Source: Limnanthes douglasii subsp. nivea (lineage: Eukaryota; Streptophyta; Magnoliopsida; Brassicales; Limnanthaceae). From it: a stretch of DNA of 64,000 nucleotides. The stretch is from positions 320,628,250-320,692,249 of the forward strand of contig JAUPFV010000001.1 of the NCBI GenBank assembly GCA_036936605.1. The letters run 5' to 3'. Positions 11,620 to 23,427 of the stretch are shown here, one piece after another (the stretch's first letter is position 1; every line of letters begins with the position of its first letter). The notes beneath the pieces were generated by a model that was given only the letters and a program-made list of their open reading frames with translations, did not search any database and was not told the DNA's origin. Position numbers and translations under genes: made by a program.

Positions 11620-12719
11620 GAGCTAACTTATCAAACAAAAGACTGGGATCGGATCCATCACTCCAGCTCAAGAAAAAGGACATAAAAGGCGCAATTAGGA
11701 AAGTAACCAAATGGATGGAAAAAATAAAAAAGATGTCATAAGGTTGGAGATAATACTATGATCTACAGAAATTCCTCCCACTCTCTCATCCAATATCCCT
11801 CCTCAAAAAGATGTACACGTTGATCCTCATTCTCTAATGTTTCCTACAATCGATCTGCATTCTACTGAAGGTAACATTAACCTGGATGACTTAGGTAATA
11901 TGTATTTCAGTGAGTTTGACAAGGATGACTATGAACGAACGTTTCCCCAAACAACCACCATGACGAATGCTGTGATTTATGAAGGAGAATCTTTTGCAAT
12001 ATCAAGTGAGCATGATACTTTGGACAATACAATCCTGGGTTATATCAGGTCAATCATTGATTTGGAAAGACAAGTTAGGACTCAGGCTAATGACATAGTT
12101 TCTCTTAACACAAACAACCAAAGTTTACAGAAATCTCTTCCATCCGAACAACAGAAGGTGGAGAATTTCGGTAAAGAGAAAGAGTAATTGAAAACGAATT
12201 GCAACAAGCTAAGGCTGCCCAAGAAGATCTCCAAACCAAATATTATGATTGATTGAAGACAACTTTTGAAGAGATTAAATCATTGAAGGATTAACAAGCT
12301 ACTGCTGTAAGCACCATTAGTTCTTTCACCGAAGAGAAAGAGAATTTATAGAAACTTATTAAAGATAATGATGAGGAAAACACTTTTTAAAGAAGAATCA
12401 AGCTCACGAGATATTTGCAGCAATGGAGAAGTATGTTGCTGGTGTTGCGGATTCTTTGGAAAAGAGGAATGACGGTATCAAATTGGATATGGTTTTGCTA
12501 TTTCATGAGACCTTTCTAAAGAAGAACCTTGGACCTTTGTGGAAGCTCGTACCATATAAAGAGATACATTTTCATACCATGCCAGATGATAATAAACATG
12601 GGTTTTCTTCACCAAGTGAGTGTGATTCTGATGAAGGAACCGATGAAAGCTCAAGTATCGATTCCAAGAGTCCCAATAAAGATGATGGTAAGGAAAAAAC
12701 TGAGGGAAACGAACCCTAA
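11620..12719 (+). pseudogene. Antisense extra gene of element D, N-terminal half deleted
   Basis: The gene runs opposite to D's gag-pol. It keeps the region equivalent to the second half of the G protein: a Lys-rich linker, the FNGK-like stretch (here YEGESFAISSEHD, about 11970-12015), a LERQVR coiled-coil start (12060-12080), and the C-terminal LFHETF..LGPLWK..PY..I.FHTM motif (12497-12580) with an acidic Ser-rich tail. The Transposase_28-like domain and the intron region are absent, so coding starts almost directly after the 3' LTR. Stops near 12185, 12250 and 12290 break it. Confidence 0.75.
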
Positions 12720-12754
12720 GGTTATTATCTTTACATTTTATGTTTAAGACTAAA

Positions 12755-12830
12755 GTCCTTGGATTCCCAATATATTATGTTATTTTCTGTCAAATTTTGT
12801 TTTGTGAACCAAAGTCCTTGGATGGCCAAA
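12755..12830 (+). repeat. Degenerate paired 3' UTR repeat, element D
   Basis: Two copies of aaagtccttgga followed by ggccaaa-like sequence, about 60 bases apart, downstream of the antisense gene. They correspond to the palindrome pair seen in A, E and G, with poorer palindromes. Confidence 0.4.
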
Positions 12831-13166
12831 AGATTTATGTGATGGTGGATCAGACAAATTCCGATCAATGTTTAATGTTAAGTTTTACTTTGTATGTATT
12901 TTTTTTCTCTTCTTATGTCCAATATTTAATTTTTCCAACGTGTTTAGTAAGTGTTTAATTCATTGAATCACTTCAAAAATATTTTATTTAAATGATAAAA
13001 ATGTTTAATAGATCTGATCACGGATGAAAGTGTTTAATAGATCCGATCACTTAAAAGATACTTCATATGAAGGCCAGAGATGTTTAATAGACATTTAATT
13101 TATCTGATATCCTCGTACTCACCACAATATTTTAAAAAGGCATAAGATAACATTGATTGAAAACTG

Positions 13167-13220
13167 GACACCTCATTAAAACCTCCCTGTGCTACCAGGG
13201 TAGGAAAGAGTATGGCCCCT
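13167..13220 (-). other. Conserved post-pol block, element D
   Basis: Inverted copy of the block found after pol in A, E, F and G: ggggccatactctttccta, accctggtagcacaggg, aggttttaatgaggtgtcc on the element strand. It lies between the pol end (13266) and the antisense gene end (12719). Confidence 0.6.
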
Positions 13221-16200
13221 ATATTTACATTGAAGTATGACAAAGTAAATATTTACAAGATAATTTTATTCTAAGTACAACCTGAGGTGCTCAACGTTCC
13301 ATGGGTGCTTCAACATATTACCTTCTTTGTCTTGAAGTATATATGTTCATTGCTTGATCCTTTCACGCACAATGTATGTGACTTTCCAATTCAGAGCCAA
13401 TTTCCCAAATTGTTTCTCTTAGGTATGCAAAAAGACTTTTCTTAATACTTTTTCCCCTACCTGGAAATCTTTTCTTTTTTACTTTGGATGCAATTCTACT
13501 TCTCATTAAACCGTGATAGTGTGTTGTTCTTAGATATTCCTTCACTCTTCTTTCTTCAATCATATCCAGCTGATTTCTTACTACCATTTTATTAGCCTGT
13601 TCGGAATAATTTTGTATCTTGAATGATGGAAAAGTAGCTTCTATAAGTGTGATTGCATCCATCCCATAAACATGGGCAAAGGAAGAATCTTGGGTGGCCG
13701 TTCGTGGAGTAGTTTGGTAAGCCCACAATACTTCTTGTAAATAACTCGACCATTTCCCAGCAGATCCTTCTAGATTCTTTTAACTCTGTTAAAATTTTCC
13801 GATTAGCAACTTCAAACTGCCCATTAGCGTGAGGGTGGAAAGGAGAAGATAAGTAATATTGAATTCTTATGGAAGTGAAAAACGCTCCATGTCTTTATTG
13901 TCAAATTGTGGCCCATTGTCCGTGGTAATACACCGAGGGATTCCAAATCAATGACATATGTTGGATATGATAAATTTTATGACCTCCTTAGAATTGGTTA
14001 CGACCAGTGGGGCAGCTTCCATCCATTTAGAGAAATAGTATATTGTCGCTATTATCGTTCGATAACCTCTGGACGTCATGAGAGGAGGTCCAACTAAGTC
14101 CAAACCCCATCTATCGAAAGGTATGGGTTCAAATATTGACTTCATAGGAACTACTGGCGTATGGATTTCATTCCTATATTTATGACCATATCTTTGGCAT
14201 CTTCCATTATAGTAGGCCAATAGTATCCCACTAACAAAACTCTCCTGGCTAAGGCCTTATAACCATAGTGTGCTTATCCCTCTGCATCGTGCAATTCAGA
14301 TAGAACAGTTTGGGATTCCTCAAAACCTAAGCAACGTAGGAAAGGTTTGTTGAAAGACTTTTTATAAAGAATTTCTCTTAACACCAAGAAACCACGAGCC
14401 TTGTACTTGATCTTTTTAGCCAGGACTTTATCTGAAGCTAAAACTCCATCGGAAATGAATTGATGTATTATATACCTCCAATATTTAGATTTTATGCCAG
14501 ATATATTCATATTTTCTTCAGGTTCACCCTATTTCCATTGAACTGAGCTTATGGAGGGGCATTCTTGCATAAGAATCCACGGGTATGCTTCATAATAGGC
14601 TATGGTAGCTAAAGAATCTGCCATAATATTCTCCGATCTAGGGACATATTCATACCAGGTGCTTTTAAAACTTATAGAAACTTATCTTAATACTTGCAGA
14701 TACTTTATTAACTGGTCTTTTTTAGTTTCCCAATAGCCCTTGAGCCTGATGAATAAGTAATTGGGAGTCACTTACTAACCGGACCCTCTTTCCTCCACAA
14801 ATTTGGGATAGTCTTAACCCAACAATGGAAGCCTCATACTCTGGTTCATTATTGGGTTCTCTAAAATCAAAACATACAGCTTGATACATAGTATCGCCAT
14901 AAGGGGAATTTAAACAAATTCCAGCCCCACATCCCATGGTACTAGACCTACCGTCTGTTCGGATTAGCCATTCTTTGTTAGACTTGTTTTCCAGATCTCG
15001 TTCGTAAAGCATTTTAGTATGAAATTCCACCAAGATATCAACTATAGCCCGAGCCTTGATTGCGGTCTGAGGCAAAAAATCAATATCATAGACTCCAAGC
15101 TCAACTGACCACTTAGTCATTCTTCCCGATATGTCAGTTTTTTGTAGAACATTCTTTAAAGGAAAAGATGTTTGAACTGTAATCGAATGTGCTTGAAAGT
15201 ATGGCCTCATTTTTCAAACTGTGTTCAAATGTGCTTTAAATACATTTTTTCCGCTTCCAGCAAACTTTTGCTTATGAATACACCAGAAGAGGGTAATTAT
15301 CTATTTCCCTTACTATGCAGCACTCACGACATACTCTGATACAGCTAAGTACATGTAAAGTTTCTCCCCTTTGATAGGTTTGAACAACGTATTGGGTGAA
15401 GATAAATGTTTTTTATTTCAAGAAAAGGCTTGATCACACTGCAGAGACCAATTAAAATACTTAGCATTTCTCAAAACTTGAAAAAATTGAGCGCACTTGT
15501 GTTATGATTTTGAAATAAATCTATTTAATGACTCCAAACGCCCGGTTAGTCTCTGAAATTTTTTAGTACTTCGAGGAGGATCCATAGCCAATAGAGAATT
15601 TAACTGATCCAGATCGGCTTGTATCCCTTTTTCACTTAATTTCAGGTTGATGGCTTCTAAGTTAGAAAATGTTTCTTGAAGATCGAATATGTGTTCTTCC
15701 TCCTTGAGTCTCCTCACCATCATATCATATATATATACTTTCATATTCCTACCAATATAGCTAGCAAATGTTTTATTTACCAATCAGTGATAAGTAGCTC
15801 CAACATTCTTCAACCTGAATGGCATCACTTTATAACAATGAAGCCCTATGTCAGTAAAAAAGGTAATATGACCATGGTCGTTTGGATCTACATGTATCTG
15901 GTTGTACCTCGAAAAGGCATCCATGAAGGATAACAACTTGTTTCCCGATGTAGAATCCACCAACTGATCTATTTGAGATACTGGAAAATGATCTTTAGGA
16001 CATGCTCTGCTAAGATCAGTGAAGTCAATACACATGCGCCATTTTCCATTATTGTTCTTGACTAAATAGGGTTATTTGTCCACAAAGGATATGGAGATTC
16101 TTTAATATGGCCCATCTTGGTTAACCGATCAACTTCTTGTACTATCACATTGTCTTTTTCTTTGGAAAATGCCATTTTTCTCTTTACTACCGGTCCATTA

Positions 16201-16457
16201 TTAGACCAGACTAACAATTTGTGTCAGATCACTTCAGCTGGTACCCCAGTTACATCATCATTGCACCATGCAAACACATGTAGATTGTTAGAAAAAAAAG
16301 ACAATAACTTTTCTTTCCAACTCAATGGTAATTTAGTACCAATCCTAACATTTTTTCCTTCTGCTAGGCAATGGATTTTAACTTCTTCTATGGGCATTAT
16401 AACACTATGAGCCTCCCTTGGATCATCTATTTCATTCTCATCAGTGGAAGGCTCCAG

Positions 16458-16466
16458 TAGTTGCTA
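16458..16466 (-). promoter_or_regulatory. Leaky stop context between protease and RT, element D
   Basis: Element strand reads GAA TAG CAA CTA. TAG followed by CARYYA is the tobamovirus-type readthrough context. The frame continues with codons conserved in E and G (IDDPREAH...VIMPIEEV) before any ATG. Confidence 0.6.
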
Positions 16467-17747
16467 TTCCTTGTTAGCCTTGAAGACCTCCAATGACTTT
16501 GAGGCAAGAGTTGTTACATAACATTCTCTAGCCACTTTCTGACTGCTTCGGACAACACCCACTTGTGCACCCGCAACATATTTAAAACACTGATGGACAG
16601 TAGAGGCCACAACGTGCATCCTAGAAAGCCAATATCTTCCAAATATAACATTGTAGGATATTGGGCAGTCAACCACAACGATTAATACATTTACCATTTT
16701 TTTAAAAGATCATCTTTCCAATAATACTTCCTCTTCAAACTGACTAATGACATCAGCCGAACTCCCCGTAAACCCTATAGTAGATATATCTGATTATTGA
16801 ATAGCCGAGGGATTTTTCATATGTCTATAAGTATTCATATATAACACGTGTACCGGACTACTAGTGTCAATCACAATTCGACGTATGTCATTACCCCCAA
16901 TTGATTCCCCTATCACCATAATATCTTCATACGGCCTTTCAATATCTCTTAAGTCGTCTTCATCAAAGACTATGAAATGAGCTAGGGTGTGGTACAGATG
17001 TGTGGACATTCTTCCTTCCAACTAAATTGTCAAGCTGTTGACATGCCTATTTCTTGAACAACTTGAGGGCGTTGTCACGGTGTCTCCCCCAAATATGGTT
17101 AGTGATTCAAAAACTTCTCCATATCGGAAACTGTAGCAGATTTATCCACTATCACCCCCACCTGATTCCAATCTAGGTCAAGATCAAGGTATCCAGTGTC
17201 CACATCATGGCATCTTCCTGTCTGGATATCCCTAGGACTGTCGAAGAAGTCGTTCGGGAAGCATTAATATTTGATTGTGTATTATCCAGTCTGCTGCCCC
17301 CTTGTTTTTTAAACAAAAGCACCTAATTTTCCTCTTTCAATGAGATTTTGCACTTTTTTTAATGCTATACAATCATACGTGTCATTACCCATATCATTAT
17401 GATACTTGTAGAAACGAGTACTTCGGGTTTCTCTAGGGGACTGCAATGGGGTTGGCCTTCTAAAGTGCATATCATTTTTAATATTGTCATAAATTATTGG
17501 TACACTCTCTCCCAACTCAATAAACCATTCAGGCTGAACCAATAGATCCCTTTTACTTCTAACTTGTTGGTTTTGATTAAACTGATCTGTTTGGGCCGAT
17601 GTGATCCCTGTCCGGTTTTCTTTAATTTGTAACCGGATTGAGTTGTTGCTGGTGGAATTGACACTGTAGTGGTGGATCTGTTCTGATGAGGCACTCTAGA
17701 GTTCTTAGTTTCTTTAATAGTAATCTATTTTCCAACTTGGTTTAATA

Positions 17748-17766
17748 GCCCCCCCCCCCGACCCCC
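17748..17766. repeat. Poly-C tract in gag of element D
   Basis: Twelve C, then ga, then six C. It has no counterpart in gag of E or G at this place and breaks the frame. Confidence 0.8.
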
Positions 17767-18907
17767 CAAAACACATTGCTTTTTTCTGGGATACTGAGTC
17801 TGCCAAATTACCCGGATTGAAGCCTTGTCTAAAAGAGGCAATTGTTATTTATTCAAAACTATAAGCTAGCCCATTCTTCGTGTTCACAAACCCACTAATA
17901 TATTCCTTCAAAGATTCATTTGGCTCTTGGGAACGATGAATAATCGTATCATCATTCCCTTTAAGCTCCTTACTTCCAACAAATTGCCTCAGAAATGCTA
18001 CCCAAAATATGTTAAAATTCTTTATAGACCCTTGGGGGAGACTATTGTACCAATTAAGGGCACTTCCTTTAAAGGTTTGTGAGAAGGCTCGGCATAGCAG
18101 CATGTCATCATCGTCAAAATGCATCATAAAGTTTTTAAATTTCTCAACATGATTTTCCGGATCTTTTCTTCCATCATACTTTTCTATCTTGGAACTATCG
18201 AATCGCTTGGGAAGATGTCCGAAGAGTATTTTCGAAGATAAGGGTTATTGTATCCAATTTTGGCTATAGCTAAATACTGTATCTTCATTGTGAGTAGTAA
18301 AAATACCCAGCTTGGATTGAAAGGAAAATAGATCGATCATCAAACGGTTAATGTGGTGATCAGGTGAACCCTTTATTTTTTCTTGATACTTTTTAATTCT
18401 GCCATGTCTATCCATTTTTCTTGAATGTTTCTTGGTCAGCCTTAATTTCTTCTTTAGACGGTCTTCATCACTGCTGGATGAGAATAATTCTTTAAGGTCT
18501 GAATCATTGGATGAACTATTACAAGACTCTAATATCATGCTCACAACTCGTTTAGACCGATATGTTTTTTTAGAGCTGGCATGAGTCTTTATGGACTGCT
18601 CATTTTCACTAGGCTCATCAGTAGGGTGGAGTGCGGATGCACTAGATTTCTTTTTTATTCATTTTTCAGCTTGTCTTTTAGCCCTTAAAGCCTTAATCTC
18701 TCAGCATGTAGCTTATCACGTTCATCCTACATGGATTGTTTTTTATCACTATTGTGATTAACATGAGACACAATATTGTGCTTAATATTCTCTCTCACAC
18801 CTTCAACCTCTAGAGGTGGAATGTCTTGTACATTAGGATCCATCTGCTTCGATGACATCTGAACTACTTTATTCACTAGTTTTGAATCTGAAATTCAGGC
18901 ATCGTCG

Positions 18908-18929
18908 CCTCCCATTGTAGTTACCAATT
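18908..18929 (-). other. Primer-binding site, element D
   Basis: Element strand, directly after the 5' LTR: aattggtaactacaatggga. The equivalent in G is aattggcgaccacaatggga. The site pairs with the 3' end of a tRNA to prime minus-strand DNA; I do not assign the tRNA. Confidence 0.65.
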
Positions 18930-19297
18930 TAGTGATGATTATTTCTAATCAAATGGTATTTTGGGGCAAAGAAACTTATTTAATATGATATTAATTTCAA
19001 GACTAGAGGGTAGAGAGATAAACGAGGTGGGTAGTAACTATTGATTTCTCTAGAAAAATTCAAACCCATTAAATGAGGTTGGTAGGGGTATTTAACTTGT
19101 TTTATGACCCATGGGCCAATCGGGTCGGATGATGGATTCGGGTTAGGCTTTAAAGTCCAATACAAAAATGGGTCAGCATACAGTTGAGTCATAATCCACT
19201 TAGGTTTACTATTCTTAAAAAGTTTAATGTAGAAGATGCCCAAATTACCCCTTCAGATTAGGCAGAATGGCACTTCCAAAATTATCCGACCCTATCA
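18930..19297 (-). repeat. 5' LTR of element D
   Basis: 368 bp, from tagtgatg (plus strand) to ctatca. Partner of 11241-11583. The element-strand end CTA is shared by both copies, so the missing CA is likely ancestral to the insertion. Confidence 0.85.
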
Positions 19298-19302
19298 GAG
19301 GT

Positions 19303-21670
19303 GATAATTTAATTATCAATATTGACAGCCTTTGACAAGATTTCTTTTAATTTCCTTTACTTTATTCTGAAGGATTTTGGTTTTAATAACTCTTTCATCA
19401 ATTCAATTCAAAAAGTGTATAACATATCAATTACTCAATTATCATTAATAAAAATTCCTATGACATCTTTCTCTCTAGAAATGGTATTAGGCGGGGTGAT
19501 CCTCTTTCACCCAACCTATTTATCATTGCTGAAGATTACATATTAAGAGGTATTAACAATCTTTTCTCCATCAACCATCCTATGCAATACAATAACAAAG
19601 ATATACATCAATATTCTTTATCTTTCTTTTTCAGATGATATCATTATATTTATGAATGATGTTATTAATAATGTCAAGAAAGTCTATGACTTTCTTGATC
19701 ATTATCAATCAGTCTCTGGTTATCAAATGAATCATAAAACAACAACATTTATTCCATCCAACAAAATAGATAAAAACATAATTAACGTTATTGAATCATT
19801 CATTGGTTTTAAGAAAAGCAACCTTCCTTTCAATTACCTTGACATATATATTAATACAAGTAATTATACCTGATATTTGGATGCCTTAGTGACCAAAATT
19901 AGGAACACAATTCTCGATTGAGACCGTACAAATCTTTATTTTGGAGGCAAACTCATTCTGACCTAATCAATTCTTCTATCAATTCATATTTACCATATTC
20001 ACAACAGTCTTCTTTCCAAATGTGTCATTAATAGAATTAATACTCTTATCAACATTTTTTTATAGGATCATAAAGACATTCACAAATCTATTATCTGGTC
20101 CAAATGGCCGAATTGTTCTTATCATTTTGATGAAAATGGTTTAAACATGAGAAACCTTAAAGATATTAAAAAAACTTTATCTTTAAGTTATTGATGAAAT
20201 TCAGAGAGCACAAGTCTCTATGGTCCATTCTCATGCATTCTAATTATTGTCCTAATTCTCATTCTTTGCAATCTAAAACTAAACTTAATGATTCCAAAAT
20301 TTGGAGAAGACTTTTAAAAATTAGAGATATTGCTGAAAAGCACATATTCTGGGAAAATTGGTAATGGTAGATCTATCGATTTTTGGCTGGATAAATTGAA
20401 TAACTCTCCCCCATTCATTACTCTCCCTCTAAATATGGATAACTATTGGTACAATCAAGCTGCAATTTCTGATTTCTGGACCAACAACTCTTGAAATATC
20501 ATTAAACTTAAGGAACATATTCTCAACTCTGGTATCAAAAGAATTCATAAGCTCAAAATTAACAATAACCTTGATTATCCTATTATTTGGAATTTTTTCA
20601 TTAATGGTAATTTTTCAATTAAGAATACTTAGATTAATATCAGACATAAAAACACCCCTTCCTTGATTCATCATAAGCTCTAGAATGGAATCACTTCGAA
20701 GAAATGGTATTTCACTCTTTGTAGGAATCTCAATGGTCTCATCATTGTTGACTAGCTTCTAAATATCAACATTGTGACAATTTGGAAATTTTATCTCATG
20801 TTTTTGTTAATTGTAATGTTGCTTGAGAGGTCTAGAAATAATTTGTAGGCCTTTTTTGTATCCTTAATCTATATAGATGAGCATCATCCACATCGTTACC
20901 ATCTGGATTACTTCTACATCAAAGTTTATTCACATTAAAGTTATTATCCCACCTATTATTTGTTGGGCCATTTGGGATGCTAGGAATAATCTTAAGCATA
21001 ACAATAATAAGTCATCTTATAGAAATATAATTAATAGAATCATTATTATTGTTTCAAACCTAGATAGTGTTAAGTTGTTACAAAATAAACACTGGCTTGA
21101 GAATTTACATACTCTTAAATTGACTGGTTGTTTTCACCATAATTTTTCTCCAAAATCTCTCTTTTATATCAAATGGATTCCTCCTGATATAAGAAGGTTT
21201 AAATTAAATTGTGATGGTTCGTGTCTTACTAATTGTGAATCCAATGGAAAATTTGTTACTAGAAATCACACGAGTCATCTTTTGCATGCCTATGTACTCT
21301 TATAGGAAAATATTCTCCTCTTATATATGAGGCTCGAGCCTTATTAGATAATCTCTTATACTGCTATTCTAATAACGTTTCCTCTTTAGATATTGAGTCT
21401 GATTCCTTAATCTTAATATAAATTCTTAGTTCAGGATCTGCCGCTTAGTATCTTAATAACTTGATTTGTATTTGTAGATCTCTAATTATTTCAAACATGA
21501 GTATAAAGCATATTGTGAGGCAACAAAAGTATGCTGCTGATTGGGTGGCTAAATGGGTTATTAGCTCTCAAGACAATTGCATCTTTAACTCATATAATTC
21601 TTATGCTCAGCTAAAAGTAATTATACCTCTTGAAAGTTTAAACATCGGTTATCTCAGGATCACTGAATGA
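19303..21670 (+). pseudogene. LINE ORF2, C-terminal RT to RNase H
   Basis: Continues the RT of 9966-11235. Visible are AFDKISFNFLYFILKDFGF (19325-19385), a GDPLSPNLFIIAED motif (19495-19540), FSDDIIIF (19630-19655; the usual FADD with a changed first residue pair), a WRRLLKI...GNGRSIDFW stretch (20300-20385), a zinc-knuckle-like LSHVFVNCN..WEVW region (20780-20830), and an RNase H start FKLNCDGS (21197-21220). Stops and shifts occur throughout. RNase H in plant L1 elements is established. The fragment sits in sense with the first half once element D is ignored. Confidence 0.8.
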
Positions 21671-21932
21671 CATTGTTACTAATATTTTATGGTAGGTTAA
21701 CTCCTGACCAATTGATCTCATATTTGCAGGTGCATGGATGTTTCTTTTGGATGGAAAGCTCAAAGGATATTAAAGATGAATGTTCAAAGAATAACTGCCC
21801 TTATTATTTGAAGACTAATTAAATTATTTCCTTAGTTTACTTATTCAATACTTTTTAATTATTGTGACATGTTCATTTCTTGGACATAATGTAATAATTC
21901 CATTGATTTCAATATAAATCAATATTTTTTGG

Positions 21933-21968
21933 AATAATAATAATAATGAATATATATATATATATATC
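21933..21968 (+). repeat. LINE 3' simple-repeat tail
   Basis: (aat)n followed by (ta)n directly after the LINE 3' UTR. Such tails mark the 3' ends of many LINEs. Confidence 0.5.
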
Positions 21969-22637
21969 TTATAAAACAAAAATATATATTATTTACATTC
22001 TAAAGTTATTTTTAAAACCATGGTATATTTTATTTTTCCAATGTCTTGAAATGGATATTTTCCTAGTCAACACACATAATAGAATCGAAGAATAAACCTT
22101 GTGTGAATCCGTATGAACTTAAAATGTGAATCGAGGAGACTTGTAAAAAAACGTGATTTCTTTTGCTCTCACTAAACTAAAATATTGTATTTGTGATGAT
22201 ACATGATAATAAATAATGGATTATATATTTAGCTTTTACATCTTCTTATGTCATACTATTTATTGTGCCATAAATTTTATGATTGATAACTTAAGTTTAC
22301 AGTATCCGGGAACCATAACATATTATGATTATAAAACCCAACATCGACTTACCTGTTTGGTCTATGGTGCAATCGCTCATAGAATTTAATATAGTAACTT
22401 GGTATCATTATCTTTAAGAACATAATACTATCATATTATCAACTAGTGTTTTGAAGTTAACTTAACCCAATTACTCATATTATCAACCCAACTATTTATA
22501 GTATCCAAGCTATACAAGATGAAACTAATGATCTATTCTATGTAATTTTTTATGATCACTCACTTGTATCATCATTGTTAAAACATAATGCATTAACCGA
22601 AAAGTGTTATACAGATTACTAATATATTACCGGTAAC

Positions 22638-22668
22638 CTAATATAACTTATCATTTAAGTTATATTAG
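22638..22668. repeat. Perfect hairpin, 13-bp arms
   Basis: ctaatataactta / taagttatattag around a 5-base loop. AT-rich, so it could be chance or a MITE remnant. Confidence 0.7.
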
Positions 22669-22888
22669 ACAAAAGATTAATAGTACAATAGAGCCAATTA
22701 GTAATTAGAATGTTAACCATCACATATATGAACTTAAACTTCCCATATCAGACAACATATGAATTGTATGATCTAGTTTATGTAACATGTTAATTTACAA
22801 CTAGTTATAATTAGCTAAAATAAGATCATGTAAACTAAGTGTACCAATATACACATGTTATATACCATAATTTAATATTATATTATTT

Positions 22889-22892
<4 letters not shown>

Positions 22893-22941
<49 letters not shown>
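22893..22941. repeat. (TA)n microsatellite
   Basis: About 24 uninterrupted TA units. Confidence 0.95.
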
Positions 22942-22947
<6 letters not shown>

Positions 22948-23268
22948 AGAAAAATAGTACACTATGAAATTTATACAAAAATTGAAATCAAATAAACTCC
23001 TACTAAACACACGTATCTTTTAAACTAAGAACTCTCGTATAAAATTATGTTCCATAAATATTTTGGTTGTTACAAACCTTTAGGTGAAAGATGATGATAT
23101 AAAAGAGTTGACTTGTTTTCCTATTTGAAAAATGAATAATAAAGTTTGTTCTTATATGTTATATCATGATTTCTTTAATAAGTAGGAAATGAAAAACGAT
23201 TTTTATTATTGAATGTCTAATGTATTGCATAAAATATGCAATCTTAAGTCAATCAAATTTATTGTTCT

Positions 23269-23427
23269 TGATGAGTTTGGATTATCCAGTAACAGCCCAC
23301 TAAAATATCCGGACAAGGGCGATTCGGATAATAACATGCCACTAAATTATCTGAATATAACAAAAGTAAAAACACTTAAACACATTTTGACTAAGCTATG
23401 TGCTAATCTACTTAAAAGACTCATTTG
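23269..23427 (+). repeat. Truncated 5' LTR of element E
   Basis: It matches the first about 155 bases of the 3' LTR (31708 onward) and then jumps into gag at about 23420-23435. The rest of the LTR, the primer site and the gag start are missing. Confidence 0.8.

Larger units (their letters stand above)
13266..18843 (-). pseudogene. gag-pol: gag-pol of element D
   Basis: It starts at ATG 18841-18843 (MDPN...). Gag has an acidic Ser-rich stretch, a basic KKHSRK.DRHGR stretch (about 18400), and a retrotransposon gag domain (17849-18130: LNWYNSLPQGSI). The His/Cys end (YHNDMGNDTYDC) is near 17370. Protease DTSSPV (normally DTGSS) lies near 16865. The leaky stop is at 16464. RT spans about 16035-15500 with YIYDMMV (normally YIDD) near 15730. 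The second RNase H (RTDGRSST) is at 14950 and the integrase finger and core at 14510-13650. Frame shifts and altered RT and protease active sites show that it is dead. Confidence 0.85.
11241..19297 (-). mobile_element. Tat-type Ty3/Gypsy retrotransposon D, inserted in the LINE
   Basis: An 8.06-kb element on the minus strand. From right to left it has a 5' LTR, primer site, gag, protease, leaky stop, RT, RNase H, integrase, conserved block, antisense gene (plus strand) and 3' LTR. It is shorter than G (10.5 kb), mainly because the N-terminal half of the antisense gene is gone. LTR copies differ visibly by substitutions and small indels, so it is older than G. The LTRs end in TA rather than CA on the element strand. 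Confidence 0.9.
9570..21968 (+). mobile_element. L1-type LINE, split by element D
   Basis: A non-LTR retrotransposon read on the plus strand: an ORF1-like tail, an endonuclease, a reverse transcriptase, a zinc-knuckle-like region and an RNase H. The two halves (9570-11240 and 19298-21968) join in the middle of the RT at the target duplication GAGGT of element D. The 3' end is marked by short (aat)n and TA repeats at 21933-21968, which is typical of plant L1 tails. The 5' end is not defined. Confidence 0.8.
21969..23268. other. AT-rich DNA without recognised gene
   Basis: No frame or domain is visible. It holds a 13-bp-arm hairpin (22638-22668) and a TA microsatellite (22893-22941). The last 5 bases before element E, gttct, are the expected place of a target duplication. 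Confidence 0.6.

Noticed and set aside
22893..22941. Regular repeats as a CRISPR-like or satellite array
   Set aside because: It is a plain TA microsatellite; no spacer structure, and the window is plant nuclear DNA.
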